Of a stretch of DNA of 64,000 nt, positions 16,536 through 25,120 are shown piece after piece. Source of the DNA: Clostridiales bacterium (GTDB taxonomy: Bacteria; Bacillota; Clostridia; Christensenellales; Pumilibacteraceae); contig JAFLVD010000005.1 in NCBI GenBank assembly GCA_022508485.1, positions 1 through 64,000 of the forward strand, given 5' to 3'. Below the pieces are notes generated by a model. That model was not told where the DNA came from. It saw only the letters and a program-made list of their open reading frames with translations, and made no database searches. Each line of letters begins with the position of its first letter. Within the stretch, counting starts at the first letter, position 1. The position numbers and the translations under genes are program-made.

Positions 16536-19500
16536 ATGATGAGTAAGAAACTTAAAAGACTGCTTGTTGTCCTTACGAGCGTTTTTTCGGCGTTGTGCCT
16601 GCTGCTGTTTGCGGCATGTACGCCCGAAAAGCCCGATGACGGCGGCAAACCCGGCGACGACCCGATTGAGGACGGAAAGTACTCGGTTGTCGTTCAGGAG
16701 ACGGACGGCGTAACCGTTACGCCCGACAAAACCAAAGCCGAAAAGGACGAAACCGTTACGCTTACGGTTACCGTGCATTACGGCTACACACTTTCTGCCG
16801 TTAAGCTTAACGGCACGGCGCTCACTGTAACGGACGGAAAGACGACGTTCACAATGCCCGGCGCGCAGGCGAACATCACTTCCGAGGTCGCTCTTGTTGC
16901 CGACAAGGAAACAAAGGCGACGCCGGCTGCGCACTACGAGCTTACCGCCACGATTATGGGCAATACCGCTAAATCGTACTGGTCGGCGGCATACGGCGAC
17001 GAGGCTCTTACCGTAGAAGCTTACGTCGAGGACTCCAACGTGAGCGTAACCAAAGACGGAATAGAGCTTTACCTCGGTCTTTCGGGTTACGAGTATGCTA
17101 AGCTTTCGGCGCTTAATATCGGCGTTAAAGTAACGGTAGACGGCGAAAGCGAGCTTTACGAGGTAGAGGACGGCGAGTACGTTACCTGCGACGATAACGG
17201 CATTAACGTAGTAAACGTTAAGCCGTGGTCGAAGGGCACAAAAATCGACGGCTATTATGTAAAAGTAACCGTAGATTACGACGCGCTCGGCCTTGACGCA
17301 AAACCCACGGAAGGCACGATCACCGCGCTTCCCGTACTTAACAATTACAACGGCGCGATGGGCAGCACTGCGACGGGCGGCGGCTACGAGGTAACCAACA
17401 CCGGCGCGTATTATCTTGTTAAAGCCGACGAGTGGGCGGAAAACGAATATGCGGACGGCCCCGGCTCGTTTGCCGGCTACAAAGGTGCGGCGCTCGGCAG
17501 CAACTGGGATTTATCCGCGGACTACAATCCTGCCGACACCGACAACTATCCCAACAGAAAGATTAAGCTCGTTTCTCACGACAGCGCAAACGACAATAAC
17601 ATTGTCTTTAAGTCCACCGTGGGCAAGAGCGCGTATGTAAAAGCGACCTTCAAAGTAACCGGCTTAGTCAACGAAGAAGAACAGTGGGGCAAGGTCGGAC
17701 TTATGTACTTTGACGGCGGCAGCCACCAGAGCGGTGTGTTCTACTACATAGACGCTTCCGCTACCGACAAAGTCGTTACAGGCAAAAACCTCGGCTACAA
17801 CAATGCTCACAGCGGCTGGGGCGGCTGGAACGGTTTGCCCGGCGGCGAAAACAAGTTCGACGCGGAAGGCACCAAAACGATAACGCTCGGAATGGGCTAT
17901 CACAACGACTACGTAAGCCTTTACCTTATCGAGGGCGAAACCGAAACGCTTCTTTTATACTTAGAGCATGCGGCGATAGGCGATACGGCAATAGGCATCA
18001 AGTCGTTCGGTATCGGTATCGAGGTATACGACTACGAGGTTTACACCGACCAAACGAGCGAAGAATTTATCAACCACACGAGCGGCTACGACTATGCAAT
18101 CAATATTCCCGACTACGGCGTTACAATAACGGTAGACGGCAACAAGACGACCGCCAAGAAGGGCGAGATTGTTTCGTTTACCGTCGATTCCGAAGATATC
18201 GATGCGGTATATGTAACGTATGAGGACGAGGACCACCTCCTTGAACTTGAGAACGGCAAGTACTCGTTTGAAATGCCCGGCTGCGCCGTTACCATAAAGG
18301 TGGTTGTTGCCAACAGACTTACCATTTCGCTCGGTTCGGGCGTTGCCGAAAAGATTAACGTAACCCCGTCGCTTTCCGTTACGAGCGGTACGACCGTAAC
18401 CTTTACGGCTAAGGCAAACGTCTATATCGACAAGCTTTACTATGCGACAGACGAGGGCGACCCTACCGAAATCACGACAAAGGACGGGCAGGGCAACTTC
18501 ACTCTCGAGATTACCGAAAACGTTACGATTACCGGCGACTTCTACGCAATGTACGACGGCGTTATTCTCGACGGCGTGCTTGACGACGCGTACGGCACCG
18601 TTTATACCGAAACGCTTCTCAGCGACAACCGCAATATGAAGCTTTACGCCTTAAAGACGGCAAGCGGCGTGCTTATCTACGCAATTTCGCACTCTAACAT
18701 GTATCAGCATGATGACGCCGGTACTTGGTTCAACAATTCCAACTTCGAGTTCTATCTTAACGACGGCGATCAGCGCTGGGTTAACAGCCGCAACGAGTCG
18801 AACAACGTTACCGCCTTCTACACTTCCTATAAGCAGCTTGCAGACGGTACGTACAGCGGCAAGTACGAAAACATTTACGAGATTTTCGTTGCAGGCGATT
18901 TTGTAGGTAACGTGCAGATTAACTACGCGTTTAAGACCGGCAACGGCGTCGATAAAGTAGCCTTCCACAGCGACTTTTTGGACCACAATGGCGTTACGCA
19001 GGACCACGACTGGTGGGCATTCGCGGCTATCGGCGGCGCTCGGCCCGACGGCTTTACCACCTACAAGACGAGCGGAAGAGTTAAAAATCTGTACGCTACG
19101 ACAGACGGTACGCTTATCGTCCGTCAGGAAGCGCAAAACGGAACCATTGACGGCAACCTCGACAACTTTGCCGGCAAAGGCTCGTTGCAGACCGGCAACA
19201 ACAACACCGCGGTAGATTTCTACGGCTACGTTGCCGACGACGGCTTGTACCTCGGCGTTAAGCTTGTCCACGGCAACTGGTCGTCCGTTAGCACCAACTG
19301 GTGGGAAAACGACAACTTCGAGATGAAGATAGACGGCACTCACTATGTATTTATGTTCATTAACGGCAGGCTTATTAAGCACGCAGCATGGTCGCAGGGC
19401 GCCATGATTGAAGGTCAGGACGAAAACGGCAAAAAGGTTCACTATATCGAGCTGTTTATGCCTTTAACCGCCGGCACGACGCAGGTTAGGCTCGAGACGG

Positions 19501-20096
19501 GCATTGCGGGTAGCGGCTTTGCCGGCTGGCAAGCGCTTATTTGGGACGGCAATTACCTCATGGTAACAACCGACGGCATTGCGCCCGTTACTCTTGACGG
19601 AAATCTCGACGAGGCCGTTTGGTCGGAAGATGTTAAGGCGAAAGAGCTAACCGAAACCGCTAACGGCGCTGAGATATCTATTATAGGCGTAAGGACCGAT
19701 AAAGGTATACTTCTCGGCTTCACGGTTAAGCACGACAAGCCGGTCGACGACCGCTGCCAGGGCGACGGCGACGAAGCTTGGTGGATGTTTATGGGACCCG
19801 AAATAAGAGTTTACGGCAAGACCGGGGACGAATACCAGACCGCTTGCTCGGTACACAACAAGTACAAGCATTACTGCTTCTTCGGTTCGAAAACAACCGA
19901 AAACGGCGAGGGCAAAAGGTTCACCACGACGTACGAGATTTTCGTTCCGTACTACTTCTTCGGAATAGACTCGACGCCCGAAGAGCCTACAATCTGCTTC
20001 GGCGGCGTGTTTGAATCGGGCTGGCTAAGACTCTTCGGCGCAGGCAGCTGGGACGCTACGCACAAGGTTACCGCAAGCGGACTTGTGGCGCTGTAA
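16536..20096 (+). CDS. Large surface lipoprotein with InlB-type repeats and CBM9-like domains
   Basis: 1186 residues. The signal peptide ends in the lipobox LFAAC (Cys28), followed by a Gly/Pro/Asp linker. Two divergent InlB B-like repeats (about 48-125 and 525-600) carry the usual GYTLSAVKLNGTALT pattern. A beta-sandwich resembling CBM9 lies at about 130-290 and a jelly-roll-like region at 310-510. Three further CBM9/DOMON-like domains each start with a DGxLD motif (DGVLDDAYG, DGNLDNFAG, DGNLDEAVW). No catalytic motif is seen. It is probably a cell-surface glycan-binding protein that passes substrate to the GH43 and the transporter. A second ATG at 16539 is better spaced from the GGGAGG site. 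It is paralogous to the protein at 43596. Confidence 0.8.
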   Translation: MMSKKLKRLLVVLTSVFSALCLLLFAACTPEKPDDGGKPGDDPIEDGKYSVVVQETDGVTVTPDKTKAEKDETVTLTVTVHYGYTLSAVKLNGTALTVTDGKTTFTMPGAQANITSEVALVADKETKATPAAHYELTATIMGNTAKSYWSAAYGDEALTVEAYVEDSNVSVTKDGIELYLGLSGYEYAKLSALNIGVKVTVDGESELYEVEDGEYVTCDDNGINVVNVKPWSKGTKIDGYYVKVTVDYDALGLDAKPTEGTITALPVLNNYNGAMGSTATGGGYEVTNTGAYYLVKADEWAENEYADGPGSFAGYKGAALGSNWDLSADYNPADTDNYPNRKIKLVSHDSANDNNIVFKSTVGKSAYVKATFKVTGLVNEEEQWGKVGLMYFDGGSHQSGVFYYIDASATDKVVTGKNLGYNNAHSGWGGWNGLPGGENKFDAEGTKTITLGMGYHNDYVSLYLIEGETETLLLYLEHAAIGDTAIGIKSFGIGIEVYDYEVYTDQTSEEFINHTSGYDYAINIPDYGVTITVDGNKTTAKKGEIVSFTVDSEDIDAVYVTYEDEDHLLELENGKYSFEMPGCAVTIKVVVANRLTISLGSGVAEKINVTPSLSVTSGTTVTFTAKANVYIDKLYYATDEGDPTEITTKDGQGNFTLEITENVTITGDFYAMYDGVILDGVLDDAYGTVYTETLLSDNRNMKLYALKTASGVLIYAISHSNMYQHDDAGTWFNNSNFEFYLNDGDQRWVNSRNESNNVTAFYTSYKQLADGTYSGKYENIYEIFVAGDFVGNVQINYAFKTGNGVDKVAFHSDFLDHNGVTQDHDWWAFAAIGGARPDGFTTYKTSGRVKNLYATTDGTLIVRQEAQNGTIDGNLDNFAGKGSLQTGNNNTAVDFYGYVADDGLYLGVKLVHGNWSSVSTNWWENDNFEMKIDGTHYVFMFINGRLIKHAAWSQGAMIEGQDENGKKVHYIELFMPLTAGTTQVRLETGIAGSGFAGWQALIWDGNYLMVTTDGIAPVTLDGNLDEAVWSEDVKAKELTETANGAEISIIGVRTDKGILLGFTVKHDKPVDDRCQGDGDEAWWMFMGPEIRVYGKTGDEYQTACSVHNKYKHYCFFGSKTTENGEGKRFTTTYEIFVPYYFFGIDSTPEEPTICFGGVFESGWLRLFGAGSWDATHKVTASGLVAL

Positions 20097-20120
20097 TTAA
20101 CTACTGTTTTATAGACGAAT

Positions 20121-20157
20121 TCGGTGCGGAGACTTCCGCAAAAAATCTCCGCACCGA
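20121..20157 (+). other. Strong hairpin after the surface lipoprotein gene
   Basis: A perfect 12-bp inverted repeat TCGGTGCGGAGA / TCTCCGCACCGA (20121-20132 with 20146-20157) has a 13-nt loop. No T run follows, so it is more likely a 3'-end stabiliser or processing boundary than a full terminator. Confidence 0.6.
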
Positions 20158-20162
20158 GCTTG

Positions 20163-20189
20163 TCGAAAAAAGCCGTTTGGTTTTTTCGA
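20163..20189 (+). promoter_or_regulatory. Hairpin touching the ribosome-binding site of lacI
   Basis: TCGAAAAAA / TTTTTTCGA (20163-20171 with 20181-20189) form a 9-bp stem. The 3' arm ends inside the GAGGGA Shine-Dalgarno site (20188-20193) of the regulator gene at 20197, so the stem may lower its translation. Confidence 0.4.
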
Positions 20190-20196
20190 GGGACAA

Positions 20197-21183
20197 ATGA
20201 GCACACGCGTTACAATTAAAGATATTGCAAAAGCTTACGGGTGTTCTGTTAACTGTGTTTCGCGCGCGCTTATGGACGCGCCCGATATCTCGGAATCCAC
20301 GAAGGAAAAAATCAAGCAGCTCGCGGCCGAGATGGGGTACGTTTACAACCGCAACGCCGCAACGCTTCGCGTCGGCAAGAGCCGAACGGTCGGAATTTTA
20401 TTCGACAGCTTGCTAAACCCGTTCTACTTTATAATGACAAATTATATTTGGGGACGGCTCGACCGCGAAGGGTACTCGATAGTAACGCTTAAAAACAACA
20501 CGCTCTCTTTCGGCGAGGACGTCGTAAGACAGATGATTTCCAACAACGTCGACGGACTTTTATCCTTTCTTCAACCTACCGAGGCGGCTTGTCGCGAGAT
20601 CGAAAACAACTCACTCCCAACCGTCGTTATCGGGCGAAAAACCCACGGTATGTGCGATTGCATTTACCTCGACGACGTCGCCGGCGGCGCACTTGCCGCC
20701 AAGTACTTTATAGAACGCGGCTACCGTAAGCCCATGTATCTCGGCGAAACAGACTCTCTCGAATGTTCGTTAGAGCGCGGCACGGGCTTTAAATCCGAGT
20801 TCGATAAAATAGGCATTACTCCGCGCATGGTGTACGGCGTGCCCGACCGCGACAACAAGTTCGCCGCTTACTTTAAAGAGCTTGTAGACGGCGGCGAGGC
20901 GCCCGACTGCGTGTTTTGTTTCAGCGATCTTGTTGCGTACGAGGTAATGTCGGTGCTCGATAAAAACAACCTTACCGATATCGAGGTTGTAGGCTACGAC
21001 GACATTCAAAAAGAGATATCGCTTCCCGGTGCGCTTAAATCCATAGCGTACGACAAAAAAGCTATGGCGGAATCCGCCGTAAGTCTGCTTCTCGAAAAGA
21101 TTAACGGCGATGTAAAAACCAAGCGCCGCGAGACGGTAATATCCGACTTTAAGCTCGACGGCGTAACATCAGACAGAAAATAA
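20197..21183 (+). CDS. LacI-family transcriptional regulator
   Basis: A 328-residue regulator. The N-terminal helix-turn-helix is VTIKDIAKAYGCSVNCVSRAL (residues 5-25), followed by the hinge-helix region and a periplasmic-binding-protein-like sensor (from about 60) with the usual VGILFDSLLNPFY opening and C-terminal DCVFCFSDLVAYEVM. It probably binds the two CTTGAACGTTCAAG palindromes at 15364 and 15425 and releases them when the imported glycan signal appears. It has no separate promoter that I can see. It sits between the surface lipoprotein and the transporter genes and is probably translated at a modest level because of the hairpin over its ribosome-binding site. Confidence 0.9.
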   Translation: MSTRVTIKDIAKAYGCSVNCVSRALMDAPDISESTKEKIKQLAAEMGYVYNRNAATLRVGKSRTVGILFDSLLNPFYFIMTNYIWGRLDREGYSIVTLKNNTLSFGEDVVRQMISNNVDGLLSFLQPTEAACREIENNSLPTVVIGRKTHGMCDCIYLDDVAGGALAAKYFIERGYRKPMYLGETDSLECSLERGTGFKSEFDKIGITPRMVYGVPDRDNKFAAYFKELVDGGEAPDCVFCFSDLVAYEVMSVLDKNNLTDIEVVGYDDIQKEISLPGALKSIAYDKKAMAESAVSLLLEKINGDVKTKRRETVISDFKLDGVTSDRK

Positions 21184-21206
21184 ATAAATAAGAGGAGATA
21201 TTAAGT

Positions 21207-23099
21207 ATGAAAAAGTTTCTAAAAGCGCTTATTGCGGCACTGTGCTGCGTTTGCGTAACTCCACTCGGAATAAGCCTTGTAGGCTGCACCGAAGACGTCG
21301 GCGACGACCTTGTAATCGACGACGACGGCGAAATCAAACAAAAGCCGGGCGCAAAAGAGTCCCAGGTCAAGTTCTGGATTAACGGCGACGAAAACGAAAT
21401 TGCCGTATTCCGCAAGCTTGTCGACGAATACAACGCCGAAAACAAAGGCAAGGTTTACGTCGACATGGTTCAGCGTCCTGCGGAAAGCTACGACAGCACG
21501 ATTGCTCAGTCGCTCGCTCAGGGCAACGCGCCCGACGTATTTTACGTAGGCGACTCCGGCTACAAGCAATACGCCGAGCTTGGCTACCTCTACGACATTA
21601 CCGACTTAGTAGAGCGAAGCACCGTTTACAAGGTAGAGGACATGTGGGATAACGTCGTTACGCGCTACAAGTACAACATTAACACCTACGAGTCGGGCGA
21701 CGTTCCGGGCGCAAGGTATTACGGCGTGCCCAAAGACCTCGGTCCTACCGTAATTTTCTACAACGAAACGTACTTTACGGGCGCCGGCATAAAGGTCCTT
21801 TCGGTCGCACCCGAAGATCTCGACGACTTTAACGCAGGCGGAGTGGACGACCGCGGTCAGACAAAAGCGCAGCTCGGACTCGGCGCGGTTACCGTTAAGG
21901 AAAAGGGCTATTTCGAGGTTAACGGACAGAAATACTTTAACAACCAAGTTCCCATGAGCTGGGAAGAGACCCGCGTGTGCGCACAGGTTGTTCAGGACTA
22001 TATGCGTTCCACCGTTTCCACCAACAAGGAAGCTTACTACGGCTACTTTACCGAGTGGTGGTTTAACTACGGCTGGTCGGTAGGCGGCAACTGCATACAA
22101 AAGATTCCGACCGACAACCCTCAGTACGCAGGCTACTACTACGACTTTACGCTTATGGACGACACCAAAAACTACATCGTCGCGGACGACGTAACGGACG
22201 GTGTTACCGTAAACGGAAAACACTACAACGCCGGCGAGATTATCTCTTACCAGGATAAGCTCGATATGAGCATTTATAACGGCAAGACCCCTGCGGACGG
22301 CGCCAATATGTACACCGACAGGTCGCTTTACAAAATTACGCCCGAGGTTCAGGGACTTCATAGCGAGGGCAAGCTCAACGAGCTTCCCAGCCAGCGCGAG
22401 GCGTTTGCCGAGTTTGTCCGTATAGGCGACATTAGGAGTGGTAAACAGCTTGTTACCATCGACGGCAAGCAGGCGTACGGCATTTGCCCTAAGCCCAACC
22501 AGATCGGCTCTGACGGCGCTAAGACCGACGAGTTTATTAACGGCAGACTTGCAATGCTCGTAGACGGTCGCTGGAACGTTACCCAGTTCCGCCGCAAGGA
22601 CAACAACGAGCTTGTTAAAAAAGGCGTCGTTTGGGACGTTGCGCCGCTGCCTATGTACAAGGAATACGACAGCGAAGGCAACATCACCGTTCACGGTATC
22701 GAAGCCGGACACAGCGGCTCGGTAGGTCTTTGCATAAGCAAGACCAGTAAGCTTCCCAACGCGGCGTGGACTTTTATCGAGTTCTGCGCAGGCGAAAAGG
22801 GACAGACGGCTCAGGCGGAAGAAGGCTTTGCGATTCCGCTTCAAAAGGATCTTGCCAACAGTGAGGTATTCCTTCAGACCGATAAGATGCCCAAAAACTC
22901 CAAAATATTCATCAACGCCACTACCTACGAGCAGGCAGGCGACTGGTGGTTCCTTAGAGACAACGCTTGGATTAACGACTGGGCGAACGTTCTTAACGGA
23001 CCCGTTCGTAAGGGCGAAATGAGCTTTGACGATTTCTATACCAACAACAACTATAAAAAGACGTTTGCGCTTCTCGGCAACTACACCAAGAAAAGATAA
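21207..23099 (+). CDS. Extracellular solute-binding lipoprotein of a sugar ABC transporter
   Basis: A family 1 (CUT1) sugar-binding protein. The signal peptide ends in the lipobox LVGC with Cys27. The conserved opening KFWINGDENEIAVFRKLVDEY and the segment QSLAQGNAPDVFYVGDSGY are typical. With 630 residues it is well above the 420-450 of common family members, with extra Tyr/Asp-rich insertions in the middle, so it probably binds larger oligosaccharides. It is followed by a perfect hairpin and then the two permeases, the order SBP-permease-permease. A GAGGAGA site precedes the ATG. No ATPase is encoded in this block. Confidence 0.9.
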   Translation: MKKFLKALIAALCCVCVTPLGISLVGCTEDVGDDLVIDDDGEIKQKPGAKESQVKFWINGDENEIAVFRKLVDEYNAENKGKVYVDMVQRPAESYDSTIAQSLAQGNAPDVFYVGDSGYKQYAELGYLYDITDLVERSTVYKVEDMWDNVVTRYKYNINTYESGDVPGARYYGVPKDLGPTVIFYNETYFTGAGIKVLSVAPEDLDDFNAGGVDDRGQTKAQLGLGAVTVKEKGYFEVNGQKYFNNQVPMSWEETRVCAQVVQDYMRSTVSTNKEAYYGYFTEWWFNYGWSVGGNCIQKIPTDNPQYAGYYYDFTLMDDTKNYIVADDVTDGVTVNGKHYNAGEIISYQDKLDMSIYNGKTPADGANMYTDRSLYKITPEVQGLHSEGKLNELPSQREAFAEFVRIGDIRSGKQLVTIDGKQAYGICPKPNQIGSDGAKTDEFINGRLAMLVDGRWNVTQFRRKDNNELVKKGVVWDVAPLPMYKEYDSEGNITVHGIEAGHSGSVGLCISKTSKLPNAAWTFIEFCAGEKGQTAQAEEGFAIPLQKDLANSEVFLQTDKMPKNSKIFINATTYEQAGDWWFLRDNAWINDWANVLNGPVRKGEMSFDDFYTNNNYKKTFALLGNYTKKR

Positions 23100-23115
23100 T
23101 TGCTTATCGTTCGCT

Positions 23116-23141
23116 TTCCCCACAGTGAATGCTGTGGGGAA
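23116..23141 (+). promoter_or_regulatory. Intercistronic hairpin between binding protein and permeases
   Basis: A perfect 10-bp stem TTCCCCACAG / CTGTGGGGAA with a 6-nt loop and no T run. Such hairpins after binding-protein genes commonly protect the upstream mRNA and damp read-through, so that binding protein outnumbers permease. Confidence 0.65.
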
Positions 23142-23164
23142 GGGCGACGACATAAGGAGGTAAA

Positions 23165-24079
23165 ATGTATCTCGACAAAGTACATAAAAAGAAAGGTGTA
23201 ACAAAAGAAGGCGTCGCCGGATTTTTTATGTCGTTTATCCCCGTGCTCGGGTTTTTAATCTTCGGTCTTATTCCAATGCTGCTCGCTATAATTATGGCGT
23301 TTATGAATATCCGAGGATTCAACTTTAACGGCGCGACCTGGGTAGGCTTCAATAACTTTATAGAAGTCTTGCACGACGACATGTTCTGGCAGTCGATTGT
23401 AAACACGCTGTACATGAGCGTTTCCACTTTTATAAACATCGCGCTTTCGCTTATTATCGCATTCCTTCTTAGCAAAAACATAAAAGGTAAAAAGGTGTTC
23501 CGCACCATTTACTTTGTTCCGTATGTTTGTAGCGTCGCCGCTATCACGCTTATGTGGACGTGGATATTCAATACGCGCTTCGGCGTTGTTAACAACATTC
23601 TTAAGTCGTGGGGAATGGATCCTCAAGATTTTGACTGGTTTAACGACGAAGACCTGTTTATCCCCGTTCTTATCCTAATGGGCGTGTGGTCGGGTACAGG
23701 ATACGGCATAATCCTTTACAGTGCGGCGCTTACAAACGTTAACAGCGCGCTGTACGAGGCGGCTAAGGTGGACGGAGCCAACTCGTTTAAGTCGTTCCTG
23801 CACATCACGCTTCCCGCAATATCGCCGACAACCTTCTACCTGCTTATTATGGGCATTATCGGCGCGCTTCAAGAGTTTGCGAGACCGCAGATTATAAGCA
23901 GTTCGGGAGGGCCGAATAACGTCGGTGTAACGGTCGTATTCTACTTATACCGAAGAGGATTTACGTACTTTGAAATGGGTCCGGCTTCCGCTACCGCATG
24001 GCTGCTTGCGCTTGCAATAGTATTTGTTACGATAATCAACTTCGTAGTCTCGAAACTGTGGGTGAATTATGACAACTGA
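23165..24079 (+). CDS. Sugar ABC transporter permease, MalF/UgpA-like
   Basis: A 304-residue integral membrane protein of the CUT1 family with six predicted helices. The cytoplasmic EAA loop that docks the ATPase is clear: EAAKVDGANSFKSFLHITLP. It forms a heterodimeric channel with the product of the next gene, which overlaps it by 11 bp. An excellent AAGGAGG site precedes the ATG. Substrate specificity rests with the upstream binding protein and is presumably the oligosaccharide made by the locus's secreted enzymes. Confidence 0.92.
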   Translation: MYLDKVHKKKGVTKEGVAGFFMSFIPVLGFLIFGLIPMLLAIIMAFMNIRGFNFNGATWVGFNNFIEVLHDDMFWQSIVNTLYMSVSTFINIALSLIIAFLLSKNIKGKKVFRTIYFVPYVCSVAAITLMWTWIFNTRFGVVNNILKSWGMDPQDFDWFNDEDLFIPVLILMGVWSGTGYGIILYSAALTNVNSALYEAAKVDGANSFKSFLHITLPAISPTTFYLLIMGIIGALQEFARPQIISSSGGPNNVGVTVVFYLYRRGFTYFEMGPASATAWLLALAIVFVTIINFVVSKLWVNYDN

Positions 24080-25046
24080 TAATAAGGAAATGTTAAATGC
24101 GGACGGCACCGCTGTCGTTAACCCGGACGGAACGGAAAGGGAATTAACGCAGTTCGAGCTGTACCAAATAAATAAGAAAAAGAAGGGGCGTAAAGAGCGC
24201 GCAAAACGCATAATAAGCAAGGTTCTTATTTATCTTGTGCTTGTTATTTTTGCGCTGTGGATACTTGCGCCGTTTTCGATAGTTATTACCACGTCTTTTA
24301 AGACGGACGGCGAATCGGGTAACCTCGACTTTTCGTTCTGGCCGAGAGAGTTTACATTTGAGTCGTACAAGGCTATATTTACCTATAACGCAGGCGGCAC
24401 GGGTATGCCGAGCGTTATTCGCGGCTTTATTAACACGCTTATTATCGTTATACCGCCTACGATACTCGGACTGTTCTGCTCGGCTATGAGCGCGTTTGCT
24501 TTTGCCAAGCTTAGGTTTAAGGGAAAGAACTTCTGGTTCTCCTTCCTTCTCTTTACAATGATGATACCCGGCACTATTATGCTTACCCCCTCGTTTATGA
24601 TTTACTCGATGATAGGGTGGGTTGACACTCCGCTTCCGCTTATGATTCCCGGCATGTTCGGCGCGGCGACCTGCGTGTTCTTTATGCGGCAGTTTTATGC
24701 AGGTATACCGTCCTCGCTTATCGAGGCGGCAAAACTCGACGGAATGGGGTACTTTAAAATCTTTTGGAGGATTATGGTGCCGCTGTCGGTGCCGGCGCTG
24801 CTTGCTCAGGGCATACTCGGCTTTATCGGCGGATATAACGACTACTTCGGTCCGTTGCTTTACATTCGCGACCCCGACTGGTACACTCTTCAGATAGCGC
24901 TTACTTCGTTTAAGGGAACTTACAGCTCTAAAAACTCTACCATGATGGCAGGTTCGCTTATCGCGCTTATCCCTACGCTTGTTATCTATATCGTAGCGCA
25001 GAAATACTTTATCGAAGGTATCGCTACGAGCGGTATGAAGCTGTAA
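24069..25046 (+). CDS. Sugar ABC transporter permease, MalG/UgpE-like
   Basis: A 325-residue CUT1 permease with six predicted helices after a hydrophilic N-terminal stretch of about 45 residues. The EAA loop is EAAKLDGMGYFKIFWRIMVP. It overlaps the preceding permease gene by 11 bp, a sign of coupled translation and a 1:1 complex. The long, charged N-terminus (residues 1-45, KKKKGRKERAKR) is unusual for MalG-like proteins, and an internal ATG at about 24089 could be an alternative start. The ATPase partner may be the product of 29871-31439 or a shared MsmK-type ATPase elsewhere. Confidence 0.92.
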   Translation: MTTDNKEMLNADGTAVVNPDGTERELTQFELYQINKKKKGRKERAKRIISKVLIYLVLVIFALWILAPFSIVITTSFKTDGESGNLDFSFWPREFTFESYKAIFTYNAGGTGMPSVIRGFINTLIIVIPPTILGLFCSAMSAFAFAKLRFKGKNFWFSFLLFTMMIPGTIMLTPSFMIYSMIGWVDTPLPLMIPGMFGAATCVFFMRQFYAGIPSSLIEAAKLDGMGYFKIFWRIMVPLSVPALLAQGILGFIGGYNDYFGPLLYIRDPDWYTLQIALTSFKGTYSSKNSTMMAGSLIALIPTLVIYIVAQKYFIEGIATSGMKL

Positions 25047-25120
25047 TGTAACTTTTGTTACGCGCCGCTACGTTTTTCGGGCGCGAACAACACTATCGAA
25101 ATAAAAAATAGGAGATATTT

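Noticed and set aside
21606..23204. Long minus-strand open frame of 532 codons
   Set aside because: It lies opposite the solute-binding protein gene, has no ribosome-binding site or recognised domain, and reflects the codon bias of the real gene. The same holds for antisense frames at 25463-27064, 31453-33168, 41123-42145 and 42251-43357.
25061..25085. Hairpin CGCGCC/GGCGCG between the second permease and the GH43 gene
   Set aside because: Six base pairs with a 13-nt loop and no T run; may be chance in a G+C-rich spot.
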